Part shown: piece by piece, positions 15,500-23,846 of the stretch
Layout: every line of letters starts with the position of its first letter
How positions within the stretch are numbered: the first letter of the stretch is position 1
Virus record (IMG/VR): IMGVR_UViG_3300025174_000008
Span: 41,771 to 105,770 of that record
From: a virus
Direction: 5' to 3' (one strand)
Length of the DNA stretch: 64,000 nt
The notes under the pieces: model-generated
What the model was told of the DNA's origin: nothing
Seen by the model: the letters and a program-made list of their open reading frames with translations, nothing else
The model's database searches: none
Translations under genes and position numbers: made by a program

Positions 15500-16003
15500 A
15501 TGCCACAAGAAACCATGTCGACAGTCGTCAATGAGGACGAATACACCATCTGGGAAAATCCAACCAAACAGATCGTGACGTTGCGACTGTGGATAGACGC
15601 GGCGGGTCACAAGTTTTCGCAAAAGCAGTGGGCTGAAGGGACACGGCCCCGTAAGTACAAGGATGTCGTGGTACCACCAGGTGGGTCTATCCGTTTGGAG
15701 AAGATCTACGACCAAGCGGTCCAGTTCACGGACAAGAACGGCGTCATCCAGTCTGGACTCGCCCCGCAGCTCAAGAAGCGCGGCCGCGAGCCGGCGCCGA
15801 TGCACCCCGCGCTCGACCCCGCTACGGCACGCAAGCGTGAGCTCAAGGAAAAGGTCACGGCGGCCGCCGAGACCGCGGCCATCGTGCAAAACATGATGCA
15901 ACAGCGGCCCCAGGTCGTGGTCGGCGAAGACGAAGAGCTCGCCGAGCTTCAGGCGGAGATCGCCAAGATCGACCAGGCCCCGAAGGGACCCAAAGGCAGA
16001 TAG
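15500..16003 (+). CDS. hypothetical head/neck region protein
   Basis: A 167-residue protein. The first 75 residues are beta-like (EYTIWENPTKQIVTLRLWID, YKDVVVPPGGSIRLEKIYD), and the remainder is charged and helical (AELQAEIAKIDQAPKGPKGR). No known motif. Its place after the capsid and decoration genes and before connector-sized genes suggests a structural role. It is separated by 58 bases from the previous gene and has a weak Shine-Dalgarno. Confidence 0.5.
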   Translation: MPQETMSTVVNEDEYTIWENPTKQIVTLRLWIDAAGHKFSQKQWAEGTRPRKYKDVVVPPGGSIRLEKIYDQAVQFTDKNGVIQSGLAPQLKKRGREPAPMHPALDPATARKRELKEKVTAAAETAAIVQNMMQQRPQVVVGEDEELAELQAEIAKIDQAPKGPKGR

Positions 16004-16007
16004 ACCA

Positions 16008-16382
16008 ATGGCCTTTACCGAGTCCCACCGCGCCGCAATCCGAGCCTGGGGAGGATGGGCGGCTGCTCATCGAGATCTCCAGCTGGAGCGCCAGATCACG
16101 GCGTGCCAGTCGATTGCGGACGGTGGGATCAACCCGGACTCGTCAGCCGAGCTGCTGATCATCGGGTACCTTACAGAGCTGGCAGCGCTGGACCTTCAGA
16201 TTCAGGAGGTCCTGACAGCACCCGAGGCCTTCAAGGTCAACGAGCTCACGATAGATCCGGCGCGCGGGTTAGCGATTCTGTGCAAGCGGGGGAGGCAGTT
16301 GATTGGGCGACTCTTCAACGCTATGAACTACTCACCCCGCTGTGACGTCTTTGGGTCGCCGGTGCTCTATAGGGAGCGGTAA
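16008..16382 (+). CDS. hypothetical head-tail joining region protein
   Basis: A 124-residue mostly helical protein (RAAIRAWGGWAAAHRDLQLE, LIIGYLTELAALDLQIQEVL). It begins four bases after the previous stop and is followed after three bases by the next gene. Size, helicity and position match the small neck or head-completion proteins of myophages, but no specific signature is seen. Confidence 0.5.
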   Translation: MAFTESHRAAIRAWGGWAAAHRDLQLERQITACQSIADGGINPDSSAELLIIGYLTELAALDLQIQEVLTAPEAFKVNELTIDPARGLAILCKRGRQLIGRLFNAMNYSPRCDVFGSPVLYRER

Positions 16383-16385
16383 GGG

Positions 16386-16820
16386 ATGAACCTCGACCGC
16401 TTCCGATTCGTGGCCGACCGAATTCGGAACGTCGCCACCCCGATCCGTACCATCACCGTCACGGTACGCGAACGAACCTGGCCGAGCAAGATTGGACAGC
16501 CCAATACCACGCCCCGGGACGTCGATACCGTGCTCCCGATTCGATACCCAGTTCGCCAGCTCTCGGCGCGTGAGGTCAGCAGCTCCGGGGGTCTCTACGA
16601 GATGGGCGACGTAAAGCTCGGGCCCATCACGCCACCCTTTACCCAAGGAAGTGGTGGAGGATTTTCGCGCGCTCAGCTGATGCCGACAGGATCGACGCAC
16701 ACCGAGATCCTGTACATGCTGAGCGGGGACTACGAGGGGGAATTCAAGGTACAGAATCTCGACACGACCGACCCGTTGGCGTGGTTCGTCGTGCTGACGC
16801 GATCAAGGCGCACTCCGTAG
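16386..16820 (+). CDS. hypothetical neck/connector protein
   Basis: A 144-residue beta-rich protein (RTITVTVRERTWPSKI, LYEMGDVKLGPITPPF, LSGDYEGEFKVQNLD). It is the last of a tight three-gene run after the capsid block and before an accessory module, a usual site for head-tail connectors. No catalytic residues stand out. Assignment by position only. Confidence 0.5.
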   Translation: MNLDRFRFVADRIRNVATPIRTITVTVRERTWPSKIGQPNTTPRDVDTVLPIRYPVRQLSAREVSSSGGLYEMGDVKLGPITPPFTQGSGGGFSRAQLMPTGSTHTEILYMLSGDYEGEFKVQNLDTTDPLAWFVVLTRSRRTP

Positions 16821-16892
16821 ACGCGGGGTAGCGCAAGGAACCAGTCCTCTCCCCGTTGGCCCGGGGTGTCGGCTGAAGAACAGGAGCAGAGT

Positions 16893-17525
16893 ATGGGTGT
16901 GAGCGAGACGGCGGGTATCTTCGTCGGCGTGCAGAGTGAGAAAGGGCAGATCCACGACGTTTGCGTTGCCGGAATGCTCGAAGCAAGGGTGCGCTGGCAA
17001 GGGCGCGTGCGCGTGGATAGCCTCAAAGCAATGGGGATCTGCAACTCACGCGACGAGATGATTCTTCGGTTTCTCGACTCTGGGTTGTCGCACTTCCTGA
17101 GCGTCGACGCCGACATCGGGTGGACTCCAGAGCAAGCCGAGACACTGATCGACATGAACGTCGACCTGGCGATCGGCGTCTACTGCTACAAGAACGCGGC
17201 GGCAGAGCCGGTAATCATGCCGTGTCCGAAGCCGAAACCGTCGGCACCCTGGACGTTCGAGAGTGCGGGGTATGGGTTCCAGGTTGTCAAGCGGGGGTTG
17301 GTGGTGCGGCTCTTTGATGAGTATCGCTCACTGGCCTACAAGACTTCCGAGAAGGCCGGAATGACTAGGGCCCTGCACATGCAGTTCTTCCACAAGGGGA
17401 TCCTGCAAGGTGAGGACACCGCCTTCCATTGCCGAGTGCGCGACATCGGCACGCAGATTTGGGCGCACCCCGGAGTCGTCCTGGGCCACACCGACGGAAA
17501 CACAGTTTTTTACCCCAAGTGGTGA
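16893..17525 (+). CDS. GT-A-like glycosyltransferase
   Basis: A 210-residue protein. AGGAGCAGAGT precedes the ATG at 16893, so the longer GTG frame from 16866 is less likely. SRDEMILRFLDSGLSHFLSV leads to DAD (residues 72-74), the metal and sugar-nucleotide binding DxD of GT-A folds. The C-terminal half includes FHKGILQGEDTAFHCRVRDIG, typical of phage GT-A proteins. It opens an accessory module with bacterioferritin, a methyltransferase and a second glycosyltransferase. Virion or fibre glycosylation is plausible; donor and acceptor are unknown. Confidence 0.65.
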   Translation: MGVSETAGIFVGVQSEKGQIHDVCVAGMLEARVRWQGRVRVDSLKAMGICNSRDEMILRFLDSGLSHFLSVDADIGWTPEQAETLIDMNVDLAIGVYCYKNAAAEPVIMPCPKPKPSAPWTFESAGYGFQVVKRGLVVRLFDEYRSLAYKTSEKAGMTRALHMQFFHKGILQGEDTAFHCRVRDIGTQIWAHPGVVLGHTDGNTVFYPKW

Positions 17526-17528
17526 GTC

Positions 17529-18002
17529 ATGAAAGGCAACCCAAGAATCATCGCAGCTCTGAACGAGCGTCTCTCCGAGGAGCTAACGGCGATCAACCAG
17601 TACGTGGTACACGCGGCCATGTATGGCCGATGGGGATACGCGGCGTTGGCAAAACACGTCATGGGGCTCGCTCGCTCCGAGATGGGGCACGCCGATGAAC
17701 TCATCGACCGGATCCTGTTCCTCGAGGGAAAGCCCATCGTGAGCAAGCTCAACGAGATCCGGATCGGTGCGGAACCCAAGGCCATGCTCGAGAACGACCG
17801 GGCGGCGGAAGCCGACGCCGTATCCAAGTACAACGAGTCCGTGTTGCTCGCCGTGGAGCTCAAGGACGAAGGCAGCCGGGCGCTCTTCGAGGAGCATCTG
17901 AAGTCCGAAGAAGACCACCTTCTGTGGAGCGAGCAGCAGCTTGACCAGATTGCCCAGATCGGAATCGACAACTACCTGGCGAATCAGGTCGCGGGGGGCT
18001 GA
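17529..18002 (+). CDS. bfr: bacterioferritin with complete ferroxidase site
   Basis: A 157-residue protein matching the length and register of bacterioferritin. E18, E51, H54, E94, E127 and H130, the dinuclear iron ligands, are all at canonical positions; Y25 is present, and M52, which ligates haem between subunits, is present. Starting MKGNPRIIAALNERLSEELT, it has the four-helix-bundle pattern throughout. It would oxidise Fe(II) and store iron in a 24-mer. It sits inside a phage structural block, between a glycosyltransferase and a methyltransferase, a rare place for it. Confidence 0.93.
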   Translation: MKGNPRIIAALNERLSEELTAINQYVVHAAMYGRWGYAALAKHVMGLARSEMGHADELIDRILFLEGKPIVSKLNEIRIGAEPKAMLENDRAAEADAVSKYNESVLLAVELKDEGSRALFEEHLKSEEDHLLWSEQQLDQIAQIGIDNYLANQVAGG

Positions 18003-18112
18003 TGTCCATCAGCGTCCTGGTATTCGATGATCTGCAACGATTCACAGGCAAGCAGTACCGCGCACTAATTGAACGCGGACGAGCGCGTCGATGCGCCTCG
18101 CGGGGGGAGTAA
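18002..18112 (+). CDS. 36-residue terminase Walker-B fragment
   Basis: The ATG overlaps the bacterioferritin stop (TGATG), and the frame ends just before the methyltransferase ATG. The sequence SVLVFDDLQRFTGKQYRALI aligns with the Walker B region of the terminase-like protein ending at 12795 (NIVAFDHLTRFTREQYKQI) and with TerL (LLIFDELTHFTEQQYTFLI). No Walker A is present, so it cannot be an ATPase by itself. It is either a translated relic or a tiny interacting protein. Confidence 0.5.
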   Translation: MSISVLVFDDLQRFTGKQYRALIERGRARRCASRGE

Positions 18113-18114
18113 TC

Positions 18115-18636
18115 ATGGAACTTCTCCTTGGCTGCGGCGCGCTGCACGAAAAGCGCGTCGGCAATACGCCGTGGACGAAGCTGGTCACGCTCGACATCAA
18201 CCCCGACCACAAGCCCGACGTTTTGCATGACCTCGAGCGCCTACCCCTCCCTTTCGAGGCGGACGCCTTCGACGAGATTCACGCCTACGAAGTGCTCGAG
18301 CACACGGGTATGCAGGGGGACTACCGGTTCTTCTTCGAGCAGTTCACGGAGTTCTGGCGCATCCTGAAGCCGGGCGGTCTGTTTGCGGCCTCGGTCCCGC
18401 TGGCGAGCCATGAGCACGCCTGGGGCGACCCTGGGCACCGCCGGATGCTCACCGAGCAGACGCTGGTCTTTCTCGATCAGGAGCAATACTGGATTCAGGT
18501 CGGCCACACCTGGATGTCCGACTACCGGTGGCTCTTCAAGGCCGACTTCGGGAAGATGTGGACGCAGCGGCAGGGCGGAAACCTATTCTTCTCGATGCAC
18601 GCCATCAAGCCGAGTCGGTACGGAACGTTTGGATGA
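18115..18636 (+). CDS. SAM-dependent methyltransferase (Methyltransf_11-like)
   Basis: A 173-residue class I methyltransferase-like protein. Motif I is degenerate LLLGCGALHEK near the start; LDINPDHKPD is the acidic strand-2 motif; DEIHAYEVLEH and EFWRILKPGGLFAASVPL are motifs II-III. The start at 18115 follows GGGGGGAG. It overlaps the next glycosyltransferase by ATGA. It is paralogous to the protein at 51553, also beside a glycosyltransferase. Probably methylates a glycan or sugar; substrate inferred only. Confidence 0.75.
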   Translation: MELLLGCGALHEKRVGNTPWTKLVTLDINPDHKPDVLHDLERLPLPFEADAFDEIHAYEVLEHTGMQGDYRFFFEQFTEFWRILKPGGLFAASVPLASHEHAWGDPGHRRMLTEQTLVFLDQEQYWIQVGHTWMSDYRWLFKADFGKMWTQRQGGNLFFSMHAIKPSRYGTFG

Positions 18637-19724
18637 GCGTCTGCCTCAACATGATCGTGAAGAACGAGGCGCACGTCATCCGGCGTTGCCTCGGCTCCGT
18701 CGCGCCGTTCATCGATAGCTGGGTCATCGTTGACGACCTGGAGTCCACGGACGGAACCGACGCGGTCATCCGCGAGTTCATGGCCGGCGCCCAGAAGCCC
18801 GGAGAGCTCCACCGGCGCCCCTGGCAGGACTTCGGCACCAACCGAACCGAGGCTCTGGAACTGGCGCGCGGAAAAGCCGACTACATCCTGGTGCTCGACG
18901 CCGACGAAGTCTTTGTCGCTCCAGAGCGCTTCAGCTGGCCAAAGCTCGAACACGACGGCTACCAGCTGCAGCTACGGTCTGGCGCTTCAGAAGTACGGTT
19001 CTGGCTGACGAAGCTGGTCCGGAGCTCGACCCCGTGGGAGTACCGTGGCGCCTACCACGAGGCCATTTACTGCGACGCCCCGCACACTGAATCTCGTCTG
19101 CCGGGGCCACTCGTGCACGGCCTCTTCGACTCGGCGCAGAACCAGCTGAGCCCGGAGGAGAAGTACACGCGGCACGCCCTGGGCATCACCAAGGCGCTCG
19201 AGAAGGAACCGAACAACTCGCGTTACGTCTTCTACCTCGGCCAGAGCTGGCGGGACGCCAAGCAGTACGAGAATTCGCTAGAAGCCTACCGGCGCCGAGC
19301 CCAAATGGGCGGTTGGGATGAAGAGGTCTGGTACTCTGAGTTTCAGGTAGCGCGGAACCTCGAACACCTGGGGCGCAGAGCCGAGGCCATCGAGGCCTAT
19401 CTCCGGGCCTACCAGGTCCGCCCGACGCGCGCCGAGCCGCTCTGCGAGCTCGCACGGATGCACCGGGAAACCGGAGCCCTCTGGCCCGCTTACCTGTTTG
19501 CCTCCGCCGCTACGCGCATCGATAAGCCGGACGACACGCTATTTCTGGACGAAGGCGTCTACCGGTGGCGGAGCCTCGATGAGCTCTCTATCGCGGCTTA
19601 CTGGGTCGGCAAGTACGAAGAGAGCGCAAGGGTAGCTCGGCGGTTGCTCATGGGTCTGCTCCCTGTAGAGCACCGGCCCCGCATTGAGCAGAACCTGCGG
19701 TTTGCGGTGGAGAAGCTTCACTGA
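18633..19724 (+). CDS. family 2 glycosyltransferase with TPR-like C-terminal half
   Basis: A 363-residue protein. MSVCLNMIVKNEAHVIRRCL is the classic GT2 opening; VIVDDLESTDGT and LVLDADE (DxD near residue 90) follow. From about residue 190, helical pairs (VFYLGQSWRDAKQYENSLEA, FQVARNLEHLGRRAEAIEAY) resemble tetratricopeptide repeats, a frequent fusion in this group. Translationally coupled to the methyltransferase. It likely transfers sugar to a phage or host surface component. Confidence 0.85.
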   Translation: MSVCLNMIVKNEAHVIRRCLGSVAPFIDSWVIVDDLESTDGTDAVIREFMAGAQKPGELHRRPWQDFGTNRTEALELARGKADYILVLDADEVFVAPERFSWPKLEHDGYQLQLRSGASEVRFWLTKLVRSSTPWEYRGAYHEAIYCDAPHTESRLPGPLVHGLFDSAQNQLSPEEKYTRHALGITKALEKEPNNSRYVFYLGQSWRDAKQYENSLEAYRRRAQMGGWDEEVWYSEFQVARNLEHLGRRAEAIEAYLRAYQVRPTRAEPLCELARMHRETGALWPAYLFASAATRIDKPDDTLFLDEGVYRWRSLDELSIAAYWVGKYEESARVARRLLMGLLPVEHRPRIEQNLRFAVEKLH

Positions 19725-19733
19725 GGCACGCCC

Positions 19734-20312
19734 GTGGCTGAGTTCAAGTTCAAGTCGCTCGCGGCGGCCTTAAGGAAGATCTCAAGGGACCACGAGTCGC
19801 GTGAGCGCAGGCTTGACGACGCCAGGCGACGGGCCGCCGATCGGGGAGCCCAGTACGTCCGGCGGCACATGCCGGTGGCGTTCGGGGAACTCCGGGACTC
19901 CGTCCACACGGGCCCCTTCCACACCATCATCGCCGACGCTCCCCATGCTGCTTCGGTGGAGCGCGGGTCTAGGCCCCACTGGCCCCCACTGGCTCCCCTT
20001 ATCGACTGGGTGAATCTCCGAGGGATGCAGGGGATAGACACCCGTGGGCGAGTGAACCCTCACCGTAGGCTTACCGGAAGCACGACTCGGCATCATGCAG
20101 CACGCATCGCTGGAGAGCTGCACGCCATGGCCGCCGCGGCCGGAGGCCAGCAGGTCGAAGACGCTGCGCGCATCGCCCGCGGCATTCAGCGGTCCATCGC
20201 GGCCCACGGGACCAGACCTCACTGGTTCATGAGGTCGTCCATACCCCGGGTTCGCGAGATTCTTGCTGAGGAAGTACGCAGGGCATTGCCCGACCGGGGC
20301 GGGAACCGATGA
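19734..20312 (+). CDS. HK97 gp10-like tail-completion/neck protein
   Basis: A 192-residue basic protein starting from GTG. The N-terminal part (LAAALRKISRDHESRERRLD, then AQYVRRHMPVAFGELRDSVH and APHAASVERGSRPHWPP) has the look of HK97 gp10 / minor tail completion proteins: a long helix, then GxLRxSI-type and VExGxxPH-type motifs. It overlaps the next gene by four bases and begins the tail block. Role in head-tail joining inferred from pattern and position. Confidence 0.65.
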   Translation: MAEFKFKSLAAALRKISRDHESRERRLDDARRRAADRGAQYVRRHMPVAFGELRDSVHTGPFHTIIADAPHAASVERGSRPHWPPLAPLIDWVNLRGMQGIDTRGRVNPHRRLTGSTTRHHAARIAGELHAMAAAAGGQQVEDAARIARGIQRSIAAHGTRPHWFMRSSIPRVREILAEEVRRALPDRGGNR

Positions 20313-20572
20313 TCTACGACAGGCAGACCGCTGCGGCACTCGTGGCTCTAGGCGAGGCGGAATCAGATCCTGAACGTTGCGACGTACAGGTGTGGGACAG
20401 GGCGCACGATAACCTACTCTTGCGCATGGGCCGCGCCCGGCTCTGCGATGCTCCGAGGCACGAGGACACGGAGGTCGTCTACCACCTTCGCCCATTGGTA
20501 CTGCGTCTATGGATGGGACAGGAATTCAACTTCTGTGAGTGCTGCGGCGCCTCGGACTTCCCGGAAGCTTGA
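20309..20572 (+). CDS. hypothetical small protein with C-terminal Cys pair
   Basis: An 87-residue protein starting MIYDRQTAAALVAL, overlapping the previous stop by ATGA. It ends with FCECCGASDFPEA, a CxCC group that might bind metal but has no visible second half. It lies between the gp10-like and tail terminator-like genes. Family not recognised. Confidence 0.55.
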   Translation: MIYDRQTAAALVALGEAESDPERCDVQVWDRAHDNLLLRMGRARLCDAPRHEDTEVVYHLRPLVLRLWMGQEFNFCECCGASDFPEA

Positions 20573-20575
20573 CCC

Positions 20576-21199
20576 ATGACCCAGCCCATCCAGAAAGCCG
20601 CCTGCGCGGCGCTTGGGCGGTTCATCGCTGGGCAGATGCCGGACACCGTCATCAGCTACGAGTGGCCGGCGGCTGATGCACCGCTTCCCCCGCGGGCCGT
20701 GACCATCCTGTGCGCCGGCTCTGCCGAGGACGAGCAGGTTAACATCGACGACGTCGATATGGTACCGGTGGACGCGACCACGGGGCTCTACACGTGGCGT
20801 TTCGCAGACCGGAATCAGCCCATCCAGATCGACATCTGGTCGCAGTCCCAGGCCGAGCGAGACCAGATGCTGGCGGACCTGGAGGACGTACTGCACAAGG
20901 GTCCGCTCTTCACGTTGGGCGCCGGCAACCCGGTACGCGACGGAATCCTGCTCGAGTTCAACGCTCAGCTCGACGGGTTCGAAGGGCACGTCGACTTCGA
21001 TTTCGACCCCCCGGACATCACGGATTCTCCGAGCCCAGTTCGGGTCAATGAGTGGCGCGCCACTATCGATGGGGAGGCCCACATGGTGGCGACGGTGACC
21101 GCGCAAAGCCCGCAGCTGTTACGGATTGCGCTGGGTATTCTGCTCGACAGCGCCTTACCGCGTGAAGAGATTGACGTGTTCGACAATCGCATTCCGTAA
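20576..21199 (+). CDS. tail terminator-like protein
   Basis: A 207-residue protein starting MTQPIQKAACAALGRFI. The layout of an N-terminal helix, beta-rich centre and QPIQIDIWSQSQAERDQMLADLEDVLHK resembles phage tail terminator or neck proteins with a ferredoxin-like fold, in which the latter helix follows a strand. It stands directly before the sheath gene, the usual place. In-frame codons after the stop look weakly coding for about 21 residues, which I did not annotate. Confidence 0.6.
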   Translation: MTQPIQKAACAALGRFIAGQMPDTVISYEWPAADAPLPPRAVTILCAGSAEDEQVNIDDVDMVPVDATTGLYTWRFADRNQPIQIDIWSQSQAERDQMLADLEDVLHKGPLFTLGAGNPVRDGILLEFNAQLDGFEGHVDFDFDPPDITDSPSPVRVNEWRATIDGEAHMVATVTAQSPQLLRIALGILLDSALPREEIDVFDNRIP

Positions 21200-21292
21200 C
21201 ACGACCATCTGACACTGGGCGGAGCAAACATCACCGTAGACGGTGAAGCGATCTGGGTTGCCTGAGCCACGAGCTCAGCTGACGTAGGAACC

Positions 21293-21313
21293 CGAGGGCA
21301 AGCTCTGCCCTCG
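21293..21313 (+). other. hairpin before the sheath gene
   Basis: CGAGGGC and GCCCTCG form a perfect seven-pair stem with loop AAGCTCT, 22 bases before the sheath ATG. There is no T run after it. It may protect the 5' end of the abundant sheath message or attenuate upstream transcription. The rest of the 21200-21335 gap shows nothing else. Confidence 0.45.
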
Positions 21314-21335
21314 TCACAACCAAAACGAGGGCGCA

Positions 21336-22847
21336 ATGCCTGTATTCGTCCAATCCATCACGACTCCAACGTTGATGGGGATCTACGCGATCGAGCGCGA
21401 GCCCCCGGCGCTGGTGCAGTCCGCCGGGACCGCTACCGCGTTACTACTGGGACAGTTCCCGTGGGGTCCCACCCATGTCGACCAGGCAACGCCCTTTCAC
21501 CCGACGAACATCGGAGACCTGGCGTTGACGATGGCGCCTCCCGGGATGACCCGCACCGGTTCAGGGTATCTCGCACTGCTAAAAAAGGGCTGGTACGACC
21601 TCCGTATCGTGCGCGCCGTCGGGAGCGCAGCGGCGAAGGCGACGGCGAACCTAGTGAATGGCGGAACCACCATCCTGGTCGCCACGCTGAAGTACGTTGG
21701 GGCCGCCGGCAACTCCGTCACGTGGACCATCGCCGCCGCATCCGACGGAGACGCCAACCACTTCGACCTAACGATCACGATCACCGGGGCGAGCGGTACC
21801 AGCTCAGACATCCTGCGCAACGTCGATGCGTCGGGGTCGTCCTACACGGACCCGACGACAACGGGATGCATCCTGCTCGGGTCCATGACGCGCTCGAACA
21901 CGGGACGTCCGACAGACGGCACCGGAAGCTTCAGCACCGGTTCCGACGGCACCGTAAACTCGGCGCGTTACCTCGGTACGGCTGGGTCCGGAGACTACGG
22001 TCTAGCGCTAGCCGAGTCCGACCGAGACGTGCGGGTCGTCTTTGCGGATGACCCCGGAGACGTTGACCGAGCCGGCGTCATGGCGGGGCTCGTGGCTCAC
22101 GCGACCCTCATGGGCGACCGGATGGCACTGATCCACGGGGACTCTGGGCTCACGCTGGCGCAAGCCCAGACCGACGTCGCCACCTCTGGTTACTCGTCCT
22201 GGCAAGCAGCCTACGTCGACGGTTGGGTACGGATCCGCGACGACATTGACGGAACGCTTCGGCTCGTGCCGGGGGATTCGTTCTTGGCGTCGGTCATGAC
22301 GCAGATCTCGCCGTCCACTTCGCCGGCCTGCAAAGCGGGATTCATCCGAGAAATGCTGAACGGCATCGTCTCACTCGAGACGTCGCGCGGCGAAGCCGCG
22401 GGATCGAACACCCTGCGTGGGATCAACACCATCATCAAAGAGCCGAACGGCGGCTGGAGCTTCGAGGGTGGCGTGACGACGATTGCGCCGTCGACGCCAG
22501 CCAAGAAGCGGATCACCCGCACCCGCATCGGTCACTACATCGCGACCAGTGTCGTCAGCAGCCTGCGCGACTTCGCCGGCGCGCCGAACGTTCAGGTCAT
22601 CCAAGACGACGTCATTATCGCCATCGACCGCTTCATGTCGAACCTAAAGAAGAACGTGAAGCTCGACCCGCTGAAGATGCCGCACGTCGTCGATTACGGC
22701 TTCGGCGACCGCGCAGCAGCAAACTCCCCGCAATCCATTGCGGAGGGCAACTTCATCGTGCCGCTCGATGTGACGACCTCGAGCGGGATGGACCGGATCT
22801 TCCTCAGCATGAAGTTCGGGGAAACCGTCACGGTCACGGCGTCCTAA
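21336..22847 (+). CDS. tail sheath protein
   Basis: A 503-residue protein with contractile-sheath features: an N-terminal MPVFVQSITTPTLMGIYAIE followed by PWGPTHV (typical of sheath domain openings), a Thr/Ser-rich variable middle (residues about 105-215), and a C-terminal region (VIIAIDRFMSNLKKN, then PQSIAEGNFIVPLDVTTSSG) that meshes neighbouring subunits. It is followed by tube and chaperone genes, which fixes the assignment. It marks this as a myovirus-type virion. Confidence 0.85.
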   Translation: MPVFVQSITTPTLMGIYAIEREPPALVQSAGTATALLLGQFPWGPTHVDQATPFHPTNIGDLALTMAPPGMTRTGSGYLALLKKGWYDLRIVRAVGSAAAKATANLVNGGTTILVATLKYVGAAGNSVTWTIAAASDGDANHFDLTITITGASGTSSDILRNVDASGSSYTDPTTTGCILLGSMTRSNTGRPTDGTGSFSTGSDGTVNSARYLGTAGSGDYGLALAESDRDVRVVFADDPGDVDRAGVMAGLVAHATLMGDRMALIHGDSGLTLAQAQTDVATSGYSSWQAAYVDGWVRIRDDIDGTLRLVPGDSFLASVMTQISPSTSPACKAGFIREMLNGIVSLETSRGEAAGSNTLRGINTIIKEPNGGWSFEGGVTTIAPSTPAKKRITRTRIGHYIATSVVSSLRDFAGAPNVQVIQDDVIIAIDRFMSNLKKNVKLDPLKMPHVVDYGFGDRAAANSPQSIAEGNFIVPLDVTTSSGMDRIFLSMKFGETVTVTAS

Positions 22848-22891
22848 CCGGCGCGTTACACAGCACTATTTCCGTAACTGGGAGAATAGAC

Positions 22892-23335
22892 ATGGCACGT
22901 GGTACGCGCACACCGAAATGGGCGGGCAAAAACGCCAAGTGGCTCTTCAGCTTGGACGACCAGCAGACAGCGATCGACGTCGTGTCCTTCACGATCGACG
23001 AGGTCGCAGACGTGGTCGAGGATGACTTCTGCGGTGAAGACCGCACGGATTCGCAGAAGCTGACGAAGTTCTACGAGATCGAGCTCCAGACGAAGCAGAC
23101 GAAGTTCGAGCTCTTGGAGCGACTTCTAGTCGACACCGACAACACCGACTCGAACACCGAGCCGTTAGAGGGCTGGGTGGCCGTGAAGGTCACGTTCAAC
23201 GACGGGACACAGAAGGCGCTCACCATGGCGGGATTCACCATCCTACCCTGGAAGATGAGCGTAGGCGGGCAGCGGCAGCGTAACGAAATGCCGCTCAAGG
23301 TACGGGTCAAGTACATCAAGGGTCTGACGCTGTAA
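22892..23335 (+). CDS. tail tube protein
   Basis: A 147-residue protein starting MARGTRTPKWAGKNAKWLFS, with TGGGAGAAT upstream. It is beta-rich (KFELLERLLVDTD, GWVAVKVTFNDGTQKALTMA) and sits directly between the sheath and chaperone genes, the standard place and size for the tube subunit. No alternative is likely. Confidence 0.8.
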   Translation: MARGTRTPKWAGKNAKWLFSLDDQQTAIDVVSFTIDEVADVVEDDFCGEDRTDSQKLTKFYEIELQTKQTKFELLERLLVDTDNTDSNTEPLEGWVAVKVTFNDGTQKALTMAGFTILPWKMSVGGQRQRNEMPLKVRVKYIKGLTL

Positions 23336-23390
23336 GGCCACAGCGCTCGGGTCCGTGGGGGGTCAACAGGAGCAAAGGGAGTCGTGCATC

Positions 23391-23846
23391 ATGAAGACGG
23401 AAGTCAGCGAAGTTACGGCCACCGACGGTGGCACATGTTACCAGGTGCCTCTGTTCGGATTCGGGTTCTCGGGGCGCGTAGTGCGCTTCCGAGAACTCGA
23501 TGAAGACACGATCGCCGGATTCGAAAGCACCGCAAACATCATGGTGGGTCCGCCCCCGGTCGGCAGGGAAAGCGAATGGATGGACAAGCTACAGAAGTCC
23601 ATGCAGCGACTCGGCGCCAACCGATTCACGGTCGAGATCTCCGAGCATCCGGTCGACCCAGCGAACTACCCGGCGCTGAATGAGGTCAAGTTCAAGCGGA
23701 TGAACGCTCAGCTGATGCAATCGGGCGGCGGCGGACTCCTGAAGGTCAAGGACCTTGAGGCACTGAAGCAGCTCTACGCAAAACTTCACCACGTGACTTA
23801 CGGTGAGGTCCAGGAGCTGATGGGAAAAGCGATTCAGGTCGTCTGA
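23391..23846 (+). CDS. tail assembly chaperone, short form
   Basis: A 151-residue protein starting MKTEVSEVTATDGGTCY, with AGGAGCAAAGGGA upstream. The N-terminal half is beta-like, the C-terminal half helical (LKVKDLEALKQLYAKLHHVT, YGEVQELMGKAIQVV). It occupies the gpG/gp14 position before the tape measure. Eighteen bases before its stop is a canonical slippery heptamer, and the -1 frame continues, so a longer fusion is expected at low frequency. Such proteins bind the tape measure during tail assembly. Confidence 0.75.
   Translation: MKTEVSEVTATDGGTCYQVPLFGFGFSGRVVRFRELDEDTIAGFESTANIMVGPPPVGRESEWMDKLQKSMQRLGANRFTVEISEHPVDPANYPALNEVKFKRMNAQLMQSGGGGLLKVKDLEALKQLYAKLHHVTYGEVQELMGKAIQVV

Noticed and set aside
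21200-21264. In-frame codons after the stop of the tail terminator-like gene (ending DGEAIWVA)
   Set aside because: Only 21 codons, no known readthrough context, and no way to test conservation here.
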